A stretch of 64,000 bases of DNA from Pseudomonas beijingensis. GTDB lineage: Bacteria; Pseudomonadota; Gammaproteobacteria; Pseudomonadales; Pseudomonadaceae. The DNA lies in the NCBI RefSeq assembly GCF_030687295.1, contig NZ_CP117425.1, forward strand, positions 3,662,001 to 3,726,000, written 5' to 3'. The position numbers were made by a program, and so were the translations under genes. The stretch's first letter is position 1. Each line of letters begins with the position of its first letter. Below the pieces are notes generated by a model that was not told the DNA's origin, made no database searches, and saw only the letters and a program-made list of their open reading frames with translations. Of this stretch, positions 25,507 to 34,804 are shown piece by piece.

Positions 25507-26161
25507 AACCGAGACCTCGCAGGTTGACGATGCGTTGGCGGGAACCGATGGCCAGCAGTTTGCGGCGGATACGGTGCAGGGCCACGTCCAGGGCGTTCGG
25601 CGTGACCGCTTCGCTCAAGCCCCAGCCCGCCGCCTCGATGCTGGGGCGACGGACGATTTCCCCAGGCTTGCGCAACAGCAGCAACATGATCTGCATTTCC
25701 GCCGGCGCCAAGGTAATGCTTTCATTGGCACAACACATAGTGCCGGTCTCGGGTTGCAGGCTCAGGTCACCGTGGCTGGGGGCCAGTGGGCGACAGTCCA
25801 CCGGGCGCCGCAGCAAAGCCCGCACCCGGGCAACCATTTCATCCATGGCAAACGGCTTGGGCAGATAGTCATCGGCGCCGGCATCGAGCCCCTGTACCCG
25901 ATCATGCAGGGCATCCCGTGCCGTGAGCACCAGGCACGGCAGGCCAAGCCCGGCGCTGCGCAGGCGCTTCAACAAAACGAGCCCGTCGCCGTCCGGCAAG
26001 CCGCGATCGAGGATCAACGCCTGGTAGGGCATCCGCTGGATGGCCGCCCATGCGCCATCCATGCGGTTGATCACATCGACGGCGATCCCGGCGTTCGTCA
26101 ATCCCGTGCTGACCAGTTGCGCCAAGCGTTCGTGGTCCTCGACCAGCAGAATGCGGCTCAT
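25475..26161 (-). CDS. OmpR family response regulator
   Basis: The 228-residue protein has a receiver domain with the phospho-acceptor Asp in LILDRGLPDGDG (near residue 52), the switch Thr in LTARD and the Lys in LPKPF. A C-terminal winged helix follows (RKPGEIVRRPSIEAAGWG, NALDVALHRIRRKL). Its start codon overlaps the mipA stop by one base, and its end overlaps the kinase start. It is therefore the DNA-binding partner of that kinase and probably controls its own operon including mipA. Confidence 0.92.
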   Translation of the reverse strand: MSRILLVEDHERLAQLVSTGLTNAGIAVDVINRMDGAWAAIQRMPYQALILDRGLPDGDGLVLLKRLRSAGLGLPCLVLTARDALHDRVQGLDAGADDYLPKPFAMDEMVARVRALLRRPVDCRPLAPSHGDLSLQPETGTMCCANESITLAPAEMQIMLLLLRKPGEIVRRPSIEAAGWGLSEAVTPNALDVALHRIRRKLLAIGSRQRIVNLRGLGYALRQVDVVE

Positions 26162-26958
26162 CAGAAGCGGTACAGGTAGCCGAACAGCGCGCTGTTTTCG
26201 GTAGAACGGTCTACCAGCGGACTGTCCTTGATCTCACTGGCGAAGCGGGTCGCCTTGATATCGAGGAACACAGAGTGGTGCTGATCGAACATGTAGTTTC
26301 CCCGGATGCCAAATTCGCTATTGAGGGCAGACTTGCCGTCATAGGCCGCGCGACCGATGCGGGCTTCACTGTCGCGCACACCAAAATAATAATCGACGTA
26401 TTTCTTGTCCTGCCACATAGCCGTCACATGGGGCGTGAGGGTGATGTGCTCGCCGAGCCGCCAGGTCCGCTCCAGACCCAGGTTGAAGCGCTGCCCCTTG
26501 CTGTTGCCCGAGACATCCGCCAGCCACTCGGCGTGCACGTCCACCAGATTGGTGTGCCACTGCACTTTGGCCCCGGCCCAGAAGCTGCTTTTACGGTCGC
26601 TCATGCCATCGAAAACCCGCGAGTCATCGGCATCATAGCCACTGAAGTCGTACTGGCCCACGAGGCTGAAATCGATTTGCTGGGTGTCGCTGATCTCCAA
26701 CTGCGACAGCTTGGCCTCGGCGTTTGGGCCGAACACCCGCAGGTATTCGTTCTCGAAGTAGATCAGCGGTATCGCCTTGTTGTCACGATCGATGCCGGTA
26801 TAGGGCTGCTGGCTGCTGATCGCGCCGACCCCCAGTCCCCAGGACGACGACGGTTCGACGGTTTCAGGCTCTGTAGCCTGGGCGGTCATCGCCGAACTGA
26901 CCACGGCGAGCAGGATCACATTCGGGATGGTTGAAACGGCTAAGCGCAGCAAATGCAT
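26161..26958 (-). CDS. MipA/OmpV family outer-membrane protein
   Basis: This beta-barrel protein of 265 residues has a signal peptide ending near TAQA and the family's GVGAISSQQPYTGIDRDNKAIP segment, which leads into the first strands; it ends in YLYRF. The ATG at 26958 has GGAG six bases upstream; the TTG 12 nt earlier lies inside that site. MipA/OmpV proteins are outer-membrane scaffolds or channels linked to osmotic and antibiotic stress. Being first in an operon with a response regulator and kinase suggests it is both target and possible accessory sensor of that system. Confidence 0.88.
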   Translation of the reverse strand: MHLLRLAVSTIPNVILLAVVSSAMTAQATEPETVEPSSSWGLGVGAISSQQPYTGIDRDNKAIPLIYFENEYLRVFGPNAEAKLSQLEISDTQQIDFSLVGQYDFSGYDADDSRVFDGMSDRKSSFWAGAKVQWHTNLVDVHAEWLADVSGNSKGQRFNLGLERTWRLGEHITLTPHVTAMWQDKKYVDYYFGVRDSEARIGRAAYDGKSALNSEFGIRGNYMFDQHHSVFLDIKATRFASEIKDSPLVDRSTENSALFGYLYRF

Positions 26959-27044
26959 GGGGTGCTCCAACGGGACAGGATGAAATGCGCGCCTATCGTT
27001 GAGCGTTTTCCCTTACCGGATACTTACAGTTAATTGTCGAAAGC

Positions 27045-27058
27045 TTGACCTCGATCAA
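27045..27058. promoter_or_regulatory. FNR/ANR-type box between mipA and the NIT chemoreceptor
   Basis: TTGAC-CTCG-ATCAA differs in one base from the FNR/ANR consensus TTGAT-N4-ATCAA. It lies 87 nt upstream of mipA and about 170 nt upstream of the nitrate-type chemoreceptor gene. Oxygen- or nitrate-linked control of the chemoreceptor would make sense. Confidence 0.4.
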
Positions 27059-27229
27059 GGCAAATACATATTCCCGCTTCATGACCGTTATAAGTGCCAA
27101 GCGGTGCAATATCAGGGGTGATGGCTATTTAGTATTGCGCTAAGATCGACCCAAGTCAGCGTGTATAACAGCCTTCTTACAACAAGTTCACGCGTCACTA
27201 ATTCAATATGAAATGAGGCTTGAACGGAA

Positions 27230-29191
27230 ATGCTCAGGAATGCACCGCTGCGTCTGAAACTTTTATTGATCCTGCTACTTCCCTTATTGGGATTCCTCAC
27301 CTTGGCCGGCGTCTTTGTCGTGGACAACTACAAGACACTGCGCGATATGGACGCCACGGTCACCGCCAGCGCCACGGCGCAGAAATTGAGTCAACTGATC
27401 ACGGTATTGCAGCGCGAGCGCGGCGCCAGCGGGGTGTTCCTGGGCAGCGGTGGCAAGTCGATGGGCGAACGGATGGCCCAGGCGCGCCAGGGCTCCAATG
27501 CCTCGGCCGAGGTGGTGCGCCGGTTGTCTGCGTCGGGGAGCGCGCAATTGGACACTGTCCTCCAGGCCTTGGAGCAACTGCCCGCCATTCGTGGGCAAGT
27601 GGATAAGTTGGGTATCAGTAGCACCGAATCCGGTGTTCGTTATACCGAGATCATTCAAGCGCTGATGGGCTATACCCACTCTTTGGAAGCGACGATCAAT
27701 AACGCCACCATTGTTCATGCGCTCGGTGCGCTCAATCAGTTTATCGAGATGAAAGAACGGGCCGGACGCGAACGGGTCGTGCTGGGCCTGGTATTCAGTC
27801 AGGATCGTTTCGACGAGACCTTGTTATCGCGCTTTAGCCGTAATCTCGGCGAGTTCTCTGCTTATTCCGATGCATTCCGTCGCCAGGCCCAGCCAGCCCT
27901 GCTTCAACAATTTACCGAGCAGATGCTCAAACCCGCTGCGGTCGAAGTCGGCAAGTTGCAGCGCCTGGCTTTCGAGGTTCCTTTGGGCCAGTCGCTGGGC
28001 ATCAAGCCAGAGGCCTGGTTCGAACTCTCCACTCAGCGCATCGACATGATGAGCCAGGTGGAAGAAGCTCTCGGTCAAAGCGTCAGCCGCCTGGCGATAC
28101 AGGGGCGTGATGAAGCAAACCGTGCGTTGTGGCTGACCCTCGGCTCGGTCATCGTGGCGCTGCTGGCGGTGACGGTACTGTCGTATGTGATCATCCGCCT
28201 GATCGATCTGGCGGTACGCGATGTGAACCGGGTTCTGAACGGCCTTGCCCAGCGTGACCTCACCGCCAGGGCCACCTATGAAGGCCGGGATGAGTTCGGC
28301 CAGATCTCACGCAACCTCAATCGCATGGCGCAAGAGATCAGCGAAGTCGTGCAGGAAATCGGCAATGCCACGGCGCAAGTGGCCACCGCCGCGCAAGAGT
28401 CTTCCACGGTGACGGTCCAGACCAGCGAGAGTGTCGAGCAACAGCGCCAAGGCACCGAGTTGGTGGCCACCGCGATCAATCAGATGAGCGCCACGGTGCG
28501 CGAGGTGGCGCAAAGTACCAACGATGCGGCGCACATGTCGCAACAGGTCAATCTCAATACGGCCCAAGGGCGCGTGGAAATCGAAAGCACCATCGGGCTG
28601 ATTCGCCAATTGTCCGGGCAGGCCGAGGAAACCGCTGGGATCATTGGTGATCTCAAGCTGGAAAGCGATGCCATTTCTTCCGTGCTCGATGTGATTCGCG
28701 GCATTGCCGAACAGACTAATCTGTTGGCGCTCAATGCGGCGATTGAAGCGGCGCGGGCTGGGGATCATGGGCGCGGCTTTGCGGTGGTCGCCTCCGAAGT
28801 GCGTACCTTGGCGCAAAAGACCCAGGAATCCACGGGCAACATTCAACAGATGATCAGCAACCTGCAAGCCGGGTCGGATCGTGCGGCGCTGTCCATGCAG
28901 CAGACCTTGGACAAGGCTCAGGACGGGGCGAGCAAAGTCGAGCGCGCGGGCGAGTTGTTGGTGGAGATCGCCGAGGGCGTGGCGACGATCAGCGACCGTA
29001 ACATCCAGATCGCCTCCGCTGCCGAAGAGCAAAGCGCGGTGTCCGAGGATATCAATCGCAACGTGAACGAGATCAATGACCTGGTGATCCAGGTGAGCGC
29101 CGGAGCCGAGCAGACAGCCATCACCAGCCAGGAACTGGCGCGCCTGGCCGAGTACCAGCAACAGTTGGTCAATCGCTTCAAGGTGGCCTAG
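27230..29191 (+). CDS. Methyl-accepting chemotaxis protein with NIT (nitrate/nitrite-sensing) domain
   Basis: This 653-residue receptor has a first membrane helix at about residues 9-30, a helical periplasmic NIT domain ([20 protein letters not shown], then [24 protein letters not shown] motif at about residue 165), a second helix near 300-325, HAMP, and a cytoplasmic signalling domain with the hairpin tip [35 protein letters not shown] domains bind nitrate or nitrite, as in P. aeruginosa McpN. The gene stands alone. The FNR-like box upstream fits a nitrate-taxis role. Confidence 0.92.
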   Translation: MLRNAPLRLKLLLILLLPLLGFLTLAGVFVVDNYKTLRDMDATVTASATAQKLSQLITVLQRERGASGVFLGSGGKSMGERMAQARQGSNASAEVVRRLSASGSAQLDTVLQALEQLPAIRGQVDKLGISSTESGVRYTEIIQALMGYTHSLEATINNATIVHALGALNQFIEMKERAGRERVVLGLVFSQDRFDETLLSRFSRNLGEFSAYSDAFRRQAQPALLQQFTEQMLKPAAVEVGKLQRLAFEVPLGQSLGIKPEAWFELSTQRIDMMSQVEEALGQSVSRLAIQGRDEANRALWLTLGSVIVALLAVTVLSYVIIRLIDLAVRDVNRVLNGLAQRDLTARATYEGRDEFGQISRNLNRMAQEISEVVQEIGNATAQVATAAQESSTVTVQTSESVEQQRQGTELVATAINQMSATVREVAQSTNDAAHMSQQVNLNTAQGRVEIESTIGLIRQLSGQAEETAGIIGDLKLESDAISSVLDVIRGIAEQTNLLALNAAIEAARAGDHGRGFAVVASEVRTLAQKTQESTGNIQQMISNLQAGSDRAALSMQQTLDKAQDGASKVERAGELLVEIAEGVATISDRNIQIASAAEEQSAVSEDINRNVNEINDLVIQVSAGAEQTAITSQELARLAEYQQQLVNRFKVA

Positions 29192-29201
29192 GTCCTGCGG
29201 C

Positions 29202-29227
29202 CCCGGGCCTTTGGCGCAAGGCCCGGG
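29202..29227. terminator. Strong hairpin between convergent genes
   Basis: CCCGGGCCTT (29202-29211) and AAGGCCCGGG (29218-29227) form a perfect 10-bp stem with a 6-nt loop. It is centred between the chemoreceptor stop and the convergent ABC ATPase stop, so it probably ends both transcripts. Confidence 0.55.
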
Positions 29228-29234
29228 TGTGCGC

Positions 29235-29990
29235 TCAAACGATATCGTCAATCAGGATGTGGCGCTCGCCGCGGCTGCACTGCTCGATCCGTGCCTGCAC
29301 CTTGTAGACCTGGCGCAGCATCGGCTCGGTAATCACCTCGGCGCTCGGGCCGCTGCCCTGGGCGGTGCCGTCGGCGATAACCAGCACCTGGTCGGCAAAG
29401 CGCAGCGCCTGGTTCAGGTCATGGATGGCGATGAACACAATGACCTGGCGTTTGCGCGCCAGGGCCCGCATGAAGTTCAGCACCTGGACTTGCCGATGCA
29501 TGTCCAGGGCGCTGGTCGGTTCATCCATCAGCAGGATTTCCGGTTCGCGCACCAGGGTCTGGGCGATCGACACCAGTTGCTGCTGTCCGCCGCTGAGCTC
29601 GCCGAGGTTACGGAACGACAACTCAGTGATGCCCAGTGCGGCGAGAATGTCGTCCACCAGCTTCAGCTCATCATCATGGACGACCCAGCCCGGCGTGAGC
29701 TGCTTGCGCGCCAGCAGCACCGACTCGTACACCGTCAACCGGGCGCTGGCGTTCAAGCCTTGGGGCATGTAGCTGATGCCCTGGGGTCCCTTTTTCGAGT
29801 CCGCCAAGACCACCTGCCCAGGGCCGTCGATCAACCCGGCCATGCGCTTGAACAAGGTGGATTTGCCCGCCGCGTTGGGGCCGACCACCGCCACCACTTG
29901 GCCGCCGACAAACGCTGCGGTGGTTACGCCGTGAATGACCGTGCGCTGGCCGTAGCGGGCCCCGAGATTCTCCAGCCGGATCGTTACCAT
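29235..29990 (-). CDS. ABC transporter ATP-binding protein, iron-siderophore type
   Basis: This 251-residue ATPase has Walker A GPNAAGKST, signature LSGGQQQL and Walker B ILLMDEPTSALD, in the order and spacing of the FepC/FecE group. It overlaps the permease gene by 7 nt and is the last gene of the receptor-binding protein-permease-ATPase series. It powers import of ferric siderophore from the periplasm. The siderophore itself cannot be told from this protein. Confidence 0.93.
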   Translation of the reverse strand: MVTIRLENLGARYGQRTVIHGVTTAAFVGGQVVAVVGPNAAGKSTLFKRMAGLIDGPGQVVLADSKKGPQGISYMPQGLNASARLTVYESVLLARKQLTPGWVVHDDELKLVDDILAALGITELSFRNLGELSGGQQQLVSIAQTLVREPEILLMDEPTSALDMHRQVQVLNFMRALARKRQVIVFIAIHDLNQALRFADQVLVIADGTAQGSGPSAEVITEPMLRQVYKVQARIEQCSRGERHILIDDIV

Positions 29991-31045
29991 GAGTTTTTCT
30001 TCCCGCCGAGAATCAAGGATATGAAGAAGGGCACGCCGATCAGCGACGTGACCACGCCGATGGGGAAGATGGCCCCGGGGATCAGGGTTTTGCTGATCAC
30101 CGAACTGGCGGACAGAATCAGTGCGCCGGTCAGCAGGGACGCCGGCAGGAAGAACCGCTGGTCTTCACCAATCAGCATCCGCGCAATGTGCGGGCCGACC
30201 AGGCCGATGAAGCCGATCGTGCCGACAAACGCCACCGGGAACGAGGCAAGCAGGCTGACCATGATCAGCGTCTGAAAGCGCAGGCTGCGCACATTGATGC
30301 CGAAACTCGCGGCTTTGTCGTCCCCCAGGCGCAGCGCGGTCAAGGCCCAGGCGCGCCGGGCGAAAATCGGCAGGGTGACCAGGATCACCAGGCAGATCAC
30401 CCCGAGCTTGGGCCAGGTGGCTTTGGTCAGGCTGCCCATCGTCCAGAACACCACGGCAGCCACGGCTTGTTCGGTGGCAAAGAATTGCACCAGCGCCAGC
30501 AACGCGTTGAAGGTGAACACCAGGGCGATGCCGAGCAGCACGATGGTCTCGGCGGTGACACCGCGACGCAGGCTCAGGAAGTGGATCAGCAATGCCGACA
30601 GCATGGCCATGATGAACGCGTTCACCGGCACCATGTACTGCGCCGCCAGCGGGAACAAGGCCACGCCAAACGCCAGCCCCATGGCCGCGCCGAAACTGGC
30701 GGCGGCGGAAATACCCAGGGTGAATGGGCTGGCCAGCGGGTTGTTGAGGATCGTCTGCATCTGCGCGCCGGCCAGCGACAAGGCGGCACCCACCGCCACG
30801 GCCATCAGCGCCACGGGCAGGCGGATGTCCCACATCACCACGCGGACCTGGGGCGATGCGCTGTCGGGTGACAACAGCGCACCGAGGACTTCGTCGAGGC
30901 TGTAGCGGGCCGGCCCGAGGGCCAGGTCGAGCAGGACGCTGCAGATCAGCAACAGCGCGAGCCCACCGAGGATAAGCCGCTTGCGCAGCACCAGGCGCCG
31001 GTAGGTGTCACGTTGCATCACCAGGGTTTCGTTCAGCGAAGTCAT
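29984..31045 (-). CDS. FecCD family ABC permease
   Basis: This 353-residue inner-membrane permease has about ten helices. The family segments RLPVALMAVAVGAALSLAGAQMQTILNNPLASPF and FVGTIGFIGLVGPHIARMLIG mark it as FecCD type; the latter is the ATPase-coupling loop region. It overlaps the binding-protein gene by four bases (ATGA) and the ATPase gene by seven. It forms the membrane channel of the ferric-siderophore importer. Confidence 0.93.
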   Translation of the reverse strand: MTSLNETLVMQRDTYRRLVLRKRLILGGLALLLICSVLLDLALGPARYSLDEVLGALLSPDSASPQVRVVMWDIRLPVALMAVAVGAALSLAGAQMQTILNNPLASPFTLGISAAASFGAAMGLAFGVALFPLAAQYMVPVNAFIMAMLSALLIHFLSLRRGVTAETIVLLGIALVFTFNALLALVQFFATEQAVAAVVFWTMGSLTKATWPKLGVICLVILVTLPIFARRAWALTALRLGDDKAASFGINVRSLRFQTLIMVSLLASFPVAFVGTIGFIGLVGPHIARMLIGEDQRFFLPASLLTGALILSASSVISKTLIPGAIFPIGVVTSLIGVPFFISLILGGKKNSW

Positions 31046-32229
31046 GGCTTGTCCTCGGTCTGGCGCAGGCTGACGGCGTAGCCCGGCTCATAAGGCACGG
31101 GCAGGAACTGCTCATGCAGTTGGCGGAACGAGGCATCCGGGTCCAGGTCGGCGAACAACGTCGGGTGAAACCATTTGGCCAATTGCTGGATGGCTACGAA
31201 CTGATAGGGGCTGTTGTAGAACTGGTGCCAAATGGCGTGGAACGCTCGGTCGTCCTGGGCCTTGATGCCGGCGTAGGCTGGCCGCTGGGTGTACCACGCC
31301 AGTTTTTGCCTGGCTTGGGTCATGTCCGCCCCCGGTCCGACTCCGACCCAATGGCCACCGGGGGCAAAGGCTTCCCAGTTGGCACTGGTGACCACCACCT
31401 GCGCCGGATTTGCGACCACCACTTGTTCGGCATTCAACTGGCCGAACGTGGTGGGGATGATGCCTTTGGCGATGTTATCGCCGCCGGCCATTTCCACGAA
31501 CAGGCCGAAATTCTCGTTGCCGAAACTCAGGCAGCAATCATCGGTGTAACCGCCGATGCGCTCGATGAAGACTTTTGGCCGGGCAGGGTGGCGCGCTTCA
31601 ATGACGTCGGTGACGCGGCGAATCTGTTGGTTGCGAAAATCGATGAAGGCTTCGGCACGGGCTTGCTTGCCGAACAACTGGCCGAACAGGCGCATGGTCG
31701 GCTCGGTGTTCTGCATCGGGTTGTTGCGAAAGTCGACGTAGACCACCGGGATACCCAAGGCGTCGAGCTTCTCGATGTAGCGCGCATCCTCGGTGGCGTG
31801 CTGGGCTTCGATATTGAGGATGATCACATCGGGACGCTGGGAAATCGCCTGCTCGATGTCAAAGGTGCCGTCCTCGAACCCGCCGAAGGTCGGGATCTTG
31901 GCGATGTCGGGAAATTTGCGCAGATAGGCCCCGTAAGTGTCCGGATCGGACTGGATCAGATCCTTGCGCCAACCGACGATGCGTTCGATGGGGTTTTGCG
32001 TATCCAGCGCCGCCACCAGGTACAACTGGCGGCCTTCGCCGAGGATCACCCGCCGGACCGGGAGGTGGACCTTGACCTGGCGCCCGAGCAGGTCGGTCAC
32101 GCTGCCCAGGGCAGGGTCCGCCTCGACGGCCAGGGCGCTGCGGGGCGTCAGCGAAAGCAACGACACACCGAGCAGCCCGGCGAACAGCAGGGCGAAGAGG
32201 GTGTGAGGGCGGCGAAAAGCGGTAACCAT
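31042..32229 (-). CDS. Iron-siderophore ABC transporter substrate-binding protein
   Basis: This 395-residue periplasmic protein has a signal peptide (about residues 1-34, ending SALAVEA) and the class III binding-protein layout of iron carriers. VTDLLGRQVKVHLPVRRVILG starts the mature part, and RPDVIILNIEAQ precedes the long connecting helix. It lies about 65 nt after the STN-type TonB receptor gene in the same direction. It carries the ferric complex from receptor to permease. At nearly 400 residues it is longer than hydroxamate-binding FhuD-type proteins, so a different siderophore is likely. Confidence 0.88.
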   Translation of the reverse strand: MVTAFRRPHTLFALLFAGLLGVSLLSLTPRSALAVEADPALGSVTDLLGRQVKVHLPVRRVILGEGRQLYLVAALDTQNPIERIVGWRKDLIQSDPDTYGAYLRKFPDIAKIPTFGGFEDGTFDIEQAISQRPDVIILNIEAQHATEDARYIEKLDALGIPVVYVDFRNNPMQNTEPTMRLFGQLFGKQARAEAFIDFRNQQIRRVTDVIEARHPARPKVFIERIGGYTDDCCLSFGNENFGLFVEMAGGDNIAKGIIPTTFGQLNAEQVVVANPAQVVVTSANWEAFAPGGHWVGVGPGADMTQARQKLAWYTQRPAYAGIKAQDDRAFHAIWHQFYNSPYQFVAIQQLAKWFHPTLFADLDPDASFRQLHEQFLPVPYEPGYAVSLRQTEDKP

Positions 32230-32293
32230 GGTTCATGCCTTTACAAAAGCCGGACCGGACAACGGCGCAAGTCGCCGCCCCGGCCCGCAGGTT

Positions 32294-34705
32294 TCAGAAA
32301 TCAACGGTGGCGGATAACAACAGCGTGCGCGGTGCGCCTTGGGAAAACGCGCCATAGGACGCGACTCCCGACCAATAGGCGCGGTCGAAGGCGTTCTGCA
32401 CCGTGGCGCGAAAGGTCGTCGGCCGTTCGGCGATGCGGGTGGCATAACGGGCACCGACATCGAAGCGGGTCCAGGCATCCAGTTCCTGGGTGTTGGCCTG
32501 GTCTACGTACTGGCTGGCGGTGTAGATCGCGCCACTGGTCAGCGTCAGCCCGTCGATGCCCGGGGTGTCCCACTCGGCCCAGAGGTTGGCCTGGACCTTG
32601 GGGACGCCCACTGGTGTGTTGCCACGATTGGCGGCCACACGGGTGCGGGTCAGTTCTCCATCGAGCAGCGTTACGCCACCGAGCAGGCGCGTGCCCCGGG
32701 CAACTTCGCCGGACAGGTTCAATTCCACGCCACGGTTGCGTTGTTGGGCCTGCACCGAAAACACCCCGGACGACAATTCACCGCTGGGTTTCTTGATCTG
32801 GAACAACGCCAGCGTGGCCATGAAACGGTCGTAGTCGACCTTGACCCCGATCTCCTGCTGGCGGGAGATGTAGGGGGAGAAAACCTCTTCGGCGTTGGTG
32901 GCGGCGGACGGCGCGATGTCACCCTTGCTCAGGCCTTCGATGTAGTTGTAGTACAGCGCGACATGCTCCCAGGGCTTGGCGACGATACCGAACAGGGGCG
33001 TGGTCTTGCTCTTGTCGTAGGACGGGGTGGCCACGGTGGTGTTGTAGTTGTCCGACTGGATGTTTTGCCGGCGCAGCCCGAGGGTGACTTGCAGGCGCTC
33101 ATCGAGCACCGACAAGGTGTCGGCCAGGGCGACGCCCGACAGTTCGCTCGCCGAGACTTTCGGCGTGTGGGGCTCGGCGAGGTTGGGCCGGGGCCGGTCG
33201 ACCGGGTGATAAATGTTCGAGAGGATGGCGGGGCCGGAAACAATGCCCCGGGACAACTCGTCGCGATAACGGCTGACTTGCAGCACCGTGCGGTGGCTGA
33301 CCGGCCCGGTGTCGAAGCCCAGGCGCGCGCCGGCGTCGACGGTGTAGCGCTGGACTTTGAACTTGTAATAACCGGGTACCGATGAGGTGTCGCCGGCGGC
33401 ATTGAGGATGGTCGGGGTCTGGTCGGACAGGCGCTCGACCTCGGATTTCCCACCGCCGGCGTGGGCAAACAGGGTCAACTGGTCGCTGAGGTCATACTCG
33501 CCACTTAGCAACGCCGATTTGTCCCGGGCTCGCGAGCGTCCCCAGTCCTGGCTGACGCTGGTGCGGCCGTTGGCGGCGGAGGGAATATGCACGCCGGGGT
33601 CGATCCTGAAAGGGCGTGAGGCGGCGTCGAACTTTTCATCCTGGCTGATCAGGTCCAGGGTCATGCGCAGGCGATCCCCTTGGTAATCCAGGGACATGGC
33701 GCCGGTACCGACGTCTCGGGACTGCTTGTCGATGGCCGTGTCACCCTGCTGCAGGCTACCGTTGAGCCTGATCCCGAACCGGCGCTCCTCACCAAAGCGT
33801 CGACTGACGTCGAGGTGACCGCCCAGTTGCGAGTCGCTGGCGTAGCGGCTGGTGAACCGGGTCAGGTCTTCGTCGAGGGCGCGCTTGGGGACCACGTTGA
33901 TCACACCGCCTACGGCGCTGTTGGGCGACATGCCATACAGCAGGGCGGCGGGGCCCTTGACCAGTTCGATGCGCTCGGCGTAATCGGTGAATACCCGGTA
34001 ATTGGATGCCACGCCATACACACCGTCGAACGCCAACTCACCGAGATTGCCTTCCCCCAGCGGAAAACCGCGGATGAAGAACGAGTCGACGATACCGCCC
34101 GCCTGGCCAGTGGAGCGCACCGAAGCATCGCGCTCCAGCAAGTCGCCCACGGTGACCGCCTGTTGATCCTTGATCATCGTCGAGGTGTAGCTGCTGATGC
34201 TGAACGGCGCATCCATCACATCGGCGTTGCCCAGCAGGCCGAGGCGGGCACCACGGGCGACCTGGCCACTGGCGTCGGTGGGTGGCAGGCCGGTGCTGCG
34301 TCTGCCGGCGGCATCGACGTTGATCTCAGGCAGGGACACCTGGCGCAGTACCAGCGTGTAGCTGCCATCATCGCGGGCCACCATCTCCACGCCGCTGTCG
34401 GCCAGCAGGTGTGTGAGCGCTTGGGCTGTCGGATAAGTGCCGGAGAGTCCCGGGCTGACCAGGCCCTCAGTGATTGACGGCTGGAACGACAAGGCAATGC
34501 CGGCGGCTATCGCAAAACTCGACAGGGCGGGGCCGAGCGGCCCGGGGGCGATTTCATAGGCGCGCGGGGCGATGGCTTCCAGTTGCGCGGGCACGGCGGC
34601 GAAGGCGAACGACCCGGTGACCGTGCTCAACGCAAGGCTCAACAGCACACTGCGCATGACGGGCTTGGACGGACGATCCGGACGCAGGGGCCGTGCAACG
34701 AGCAT
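32294..34705 (-). CDS. TonB-dependent siderophore receptor with STN signalling domain
   Basis: This 803-residue outer-membrane receptor has a signal peptide (to about residue 36), then an STN domain at about residues 50-110 (FQPSITEGLVSPGLSGTYPTAQALTHLLADSGVEMVARDDGSYTL) that in the Fec paradigm contacts the anti-sigma factor. The plug follows (GGIVDSFFIRGFPLGEGNLGELAFDGVYG) and a 22-strand barrel ends in LLLSATVDF. The genes for FecR and FecI lie directly upstream, completing a surface-signalling trio. A second receptor at 38627 is closely similar but lacks STN. A promoter module at 34732-34780 precedes this gene. Confidence 0.93.
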   Translation of the reverse strand: MLVARPLRPDRPSKPVMRSVLLSLALSTVTGSFAFAAVPAQLEAIAPRAYEIAPGPLGPALSSFAIAAGIALSFQPSITEGLVSPGLSGTYPTAQALTHLLADSGVEMVARDDGSYTLVLRQVSLPEINVDAAGRRSTGLPPTDASGQVARGARLGLLGNADVMDAPFSISSYTSTMIKDQQAVTVGDLLERDASVRSTGQAGGIVDSFFIRGFPLGEGNLGELAFDGVYGVASNYRVFTDYAERIELVKGPAALLYGMSPNSAVGGVINVVPKRALDEDLTRFTSRYASDSQLGGHLDVSRRFGEERRFGIRLNGSLQQGDTAIDKQSRDVGTGAMSLDYQGDRLRMTLDLISQDEKFDAASRPFRIDPGVHIPSAANGRTSVSQDWGRSRARDKSALLSGEYDLSDQLTLFAHAGGGKSEVERLSDQTPTILNAAGDTSSVPGYYKFKVQRYTVDAGARLGFDTGPVSHRTVLQVSRYRDELSRGIVSGPAILSNIYHPVDRPRPNLAEPHTPKVSASELSGVALADTLSVLDERLQVTLGLRRQNIQSDNYNTTVATPSYDKSKTTPLFGIVAKPWEHVALYYNYIEGLSKGDIAPSAATNAEEVFSPYISRQQEIGVKVDYDRFMATLALFQIKKPSGELSSGVFSVQAQQRNRGVELNLSGEVARGTRLLGGVTLLDGELTRTRVAANRGNTPVGVPKVQANLWAEWDTPGIDGLTLTSGAIYTASQYVDQANTQELDAWTRFDVGARYATRIAERPTTFRATVQNAFDRAYWSGVASYGAFSQGAPRTLLLSATVDF

Positions 34706-34731
34706 GGATGGATGACCCTATGGAGGAGATG

Positions 34732-34780
34732 AAATGGTTATTCCTTTCTTTGCCAGTTGAGATCAAAAAAAGTATCACCT
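34732..34780 (-). promoter_or_regulatory. Promoter module shared with the second TonB receptor gene (copy A)
   Basis: Reading toward the receptor gene, AGGTGATACTTTT, ten variable bases, ACTGGCAA, eleven variable bases and ACCATTT occur in this order. Exactly the same blocks and spacings occur before the receptor gene at 38627. The distance to the start codon is 26 nt here and 27 nt there. It is probably an ECF-sigma promoter with a regulator site. Confidence 0.65.
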
Positions 34781-34804
34781 GGGTAGCGAATAATTTTTGT
34801 GGGG

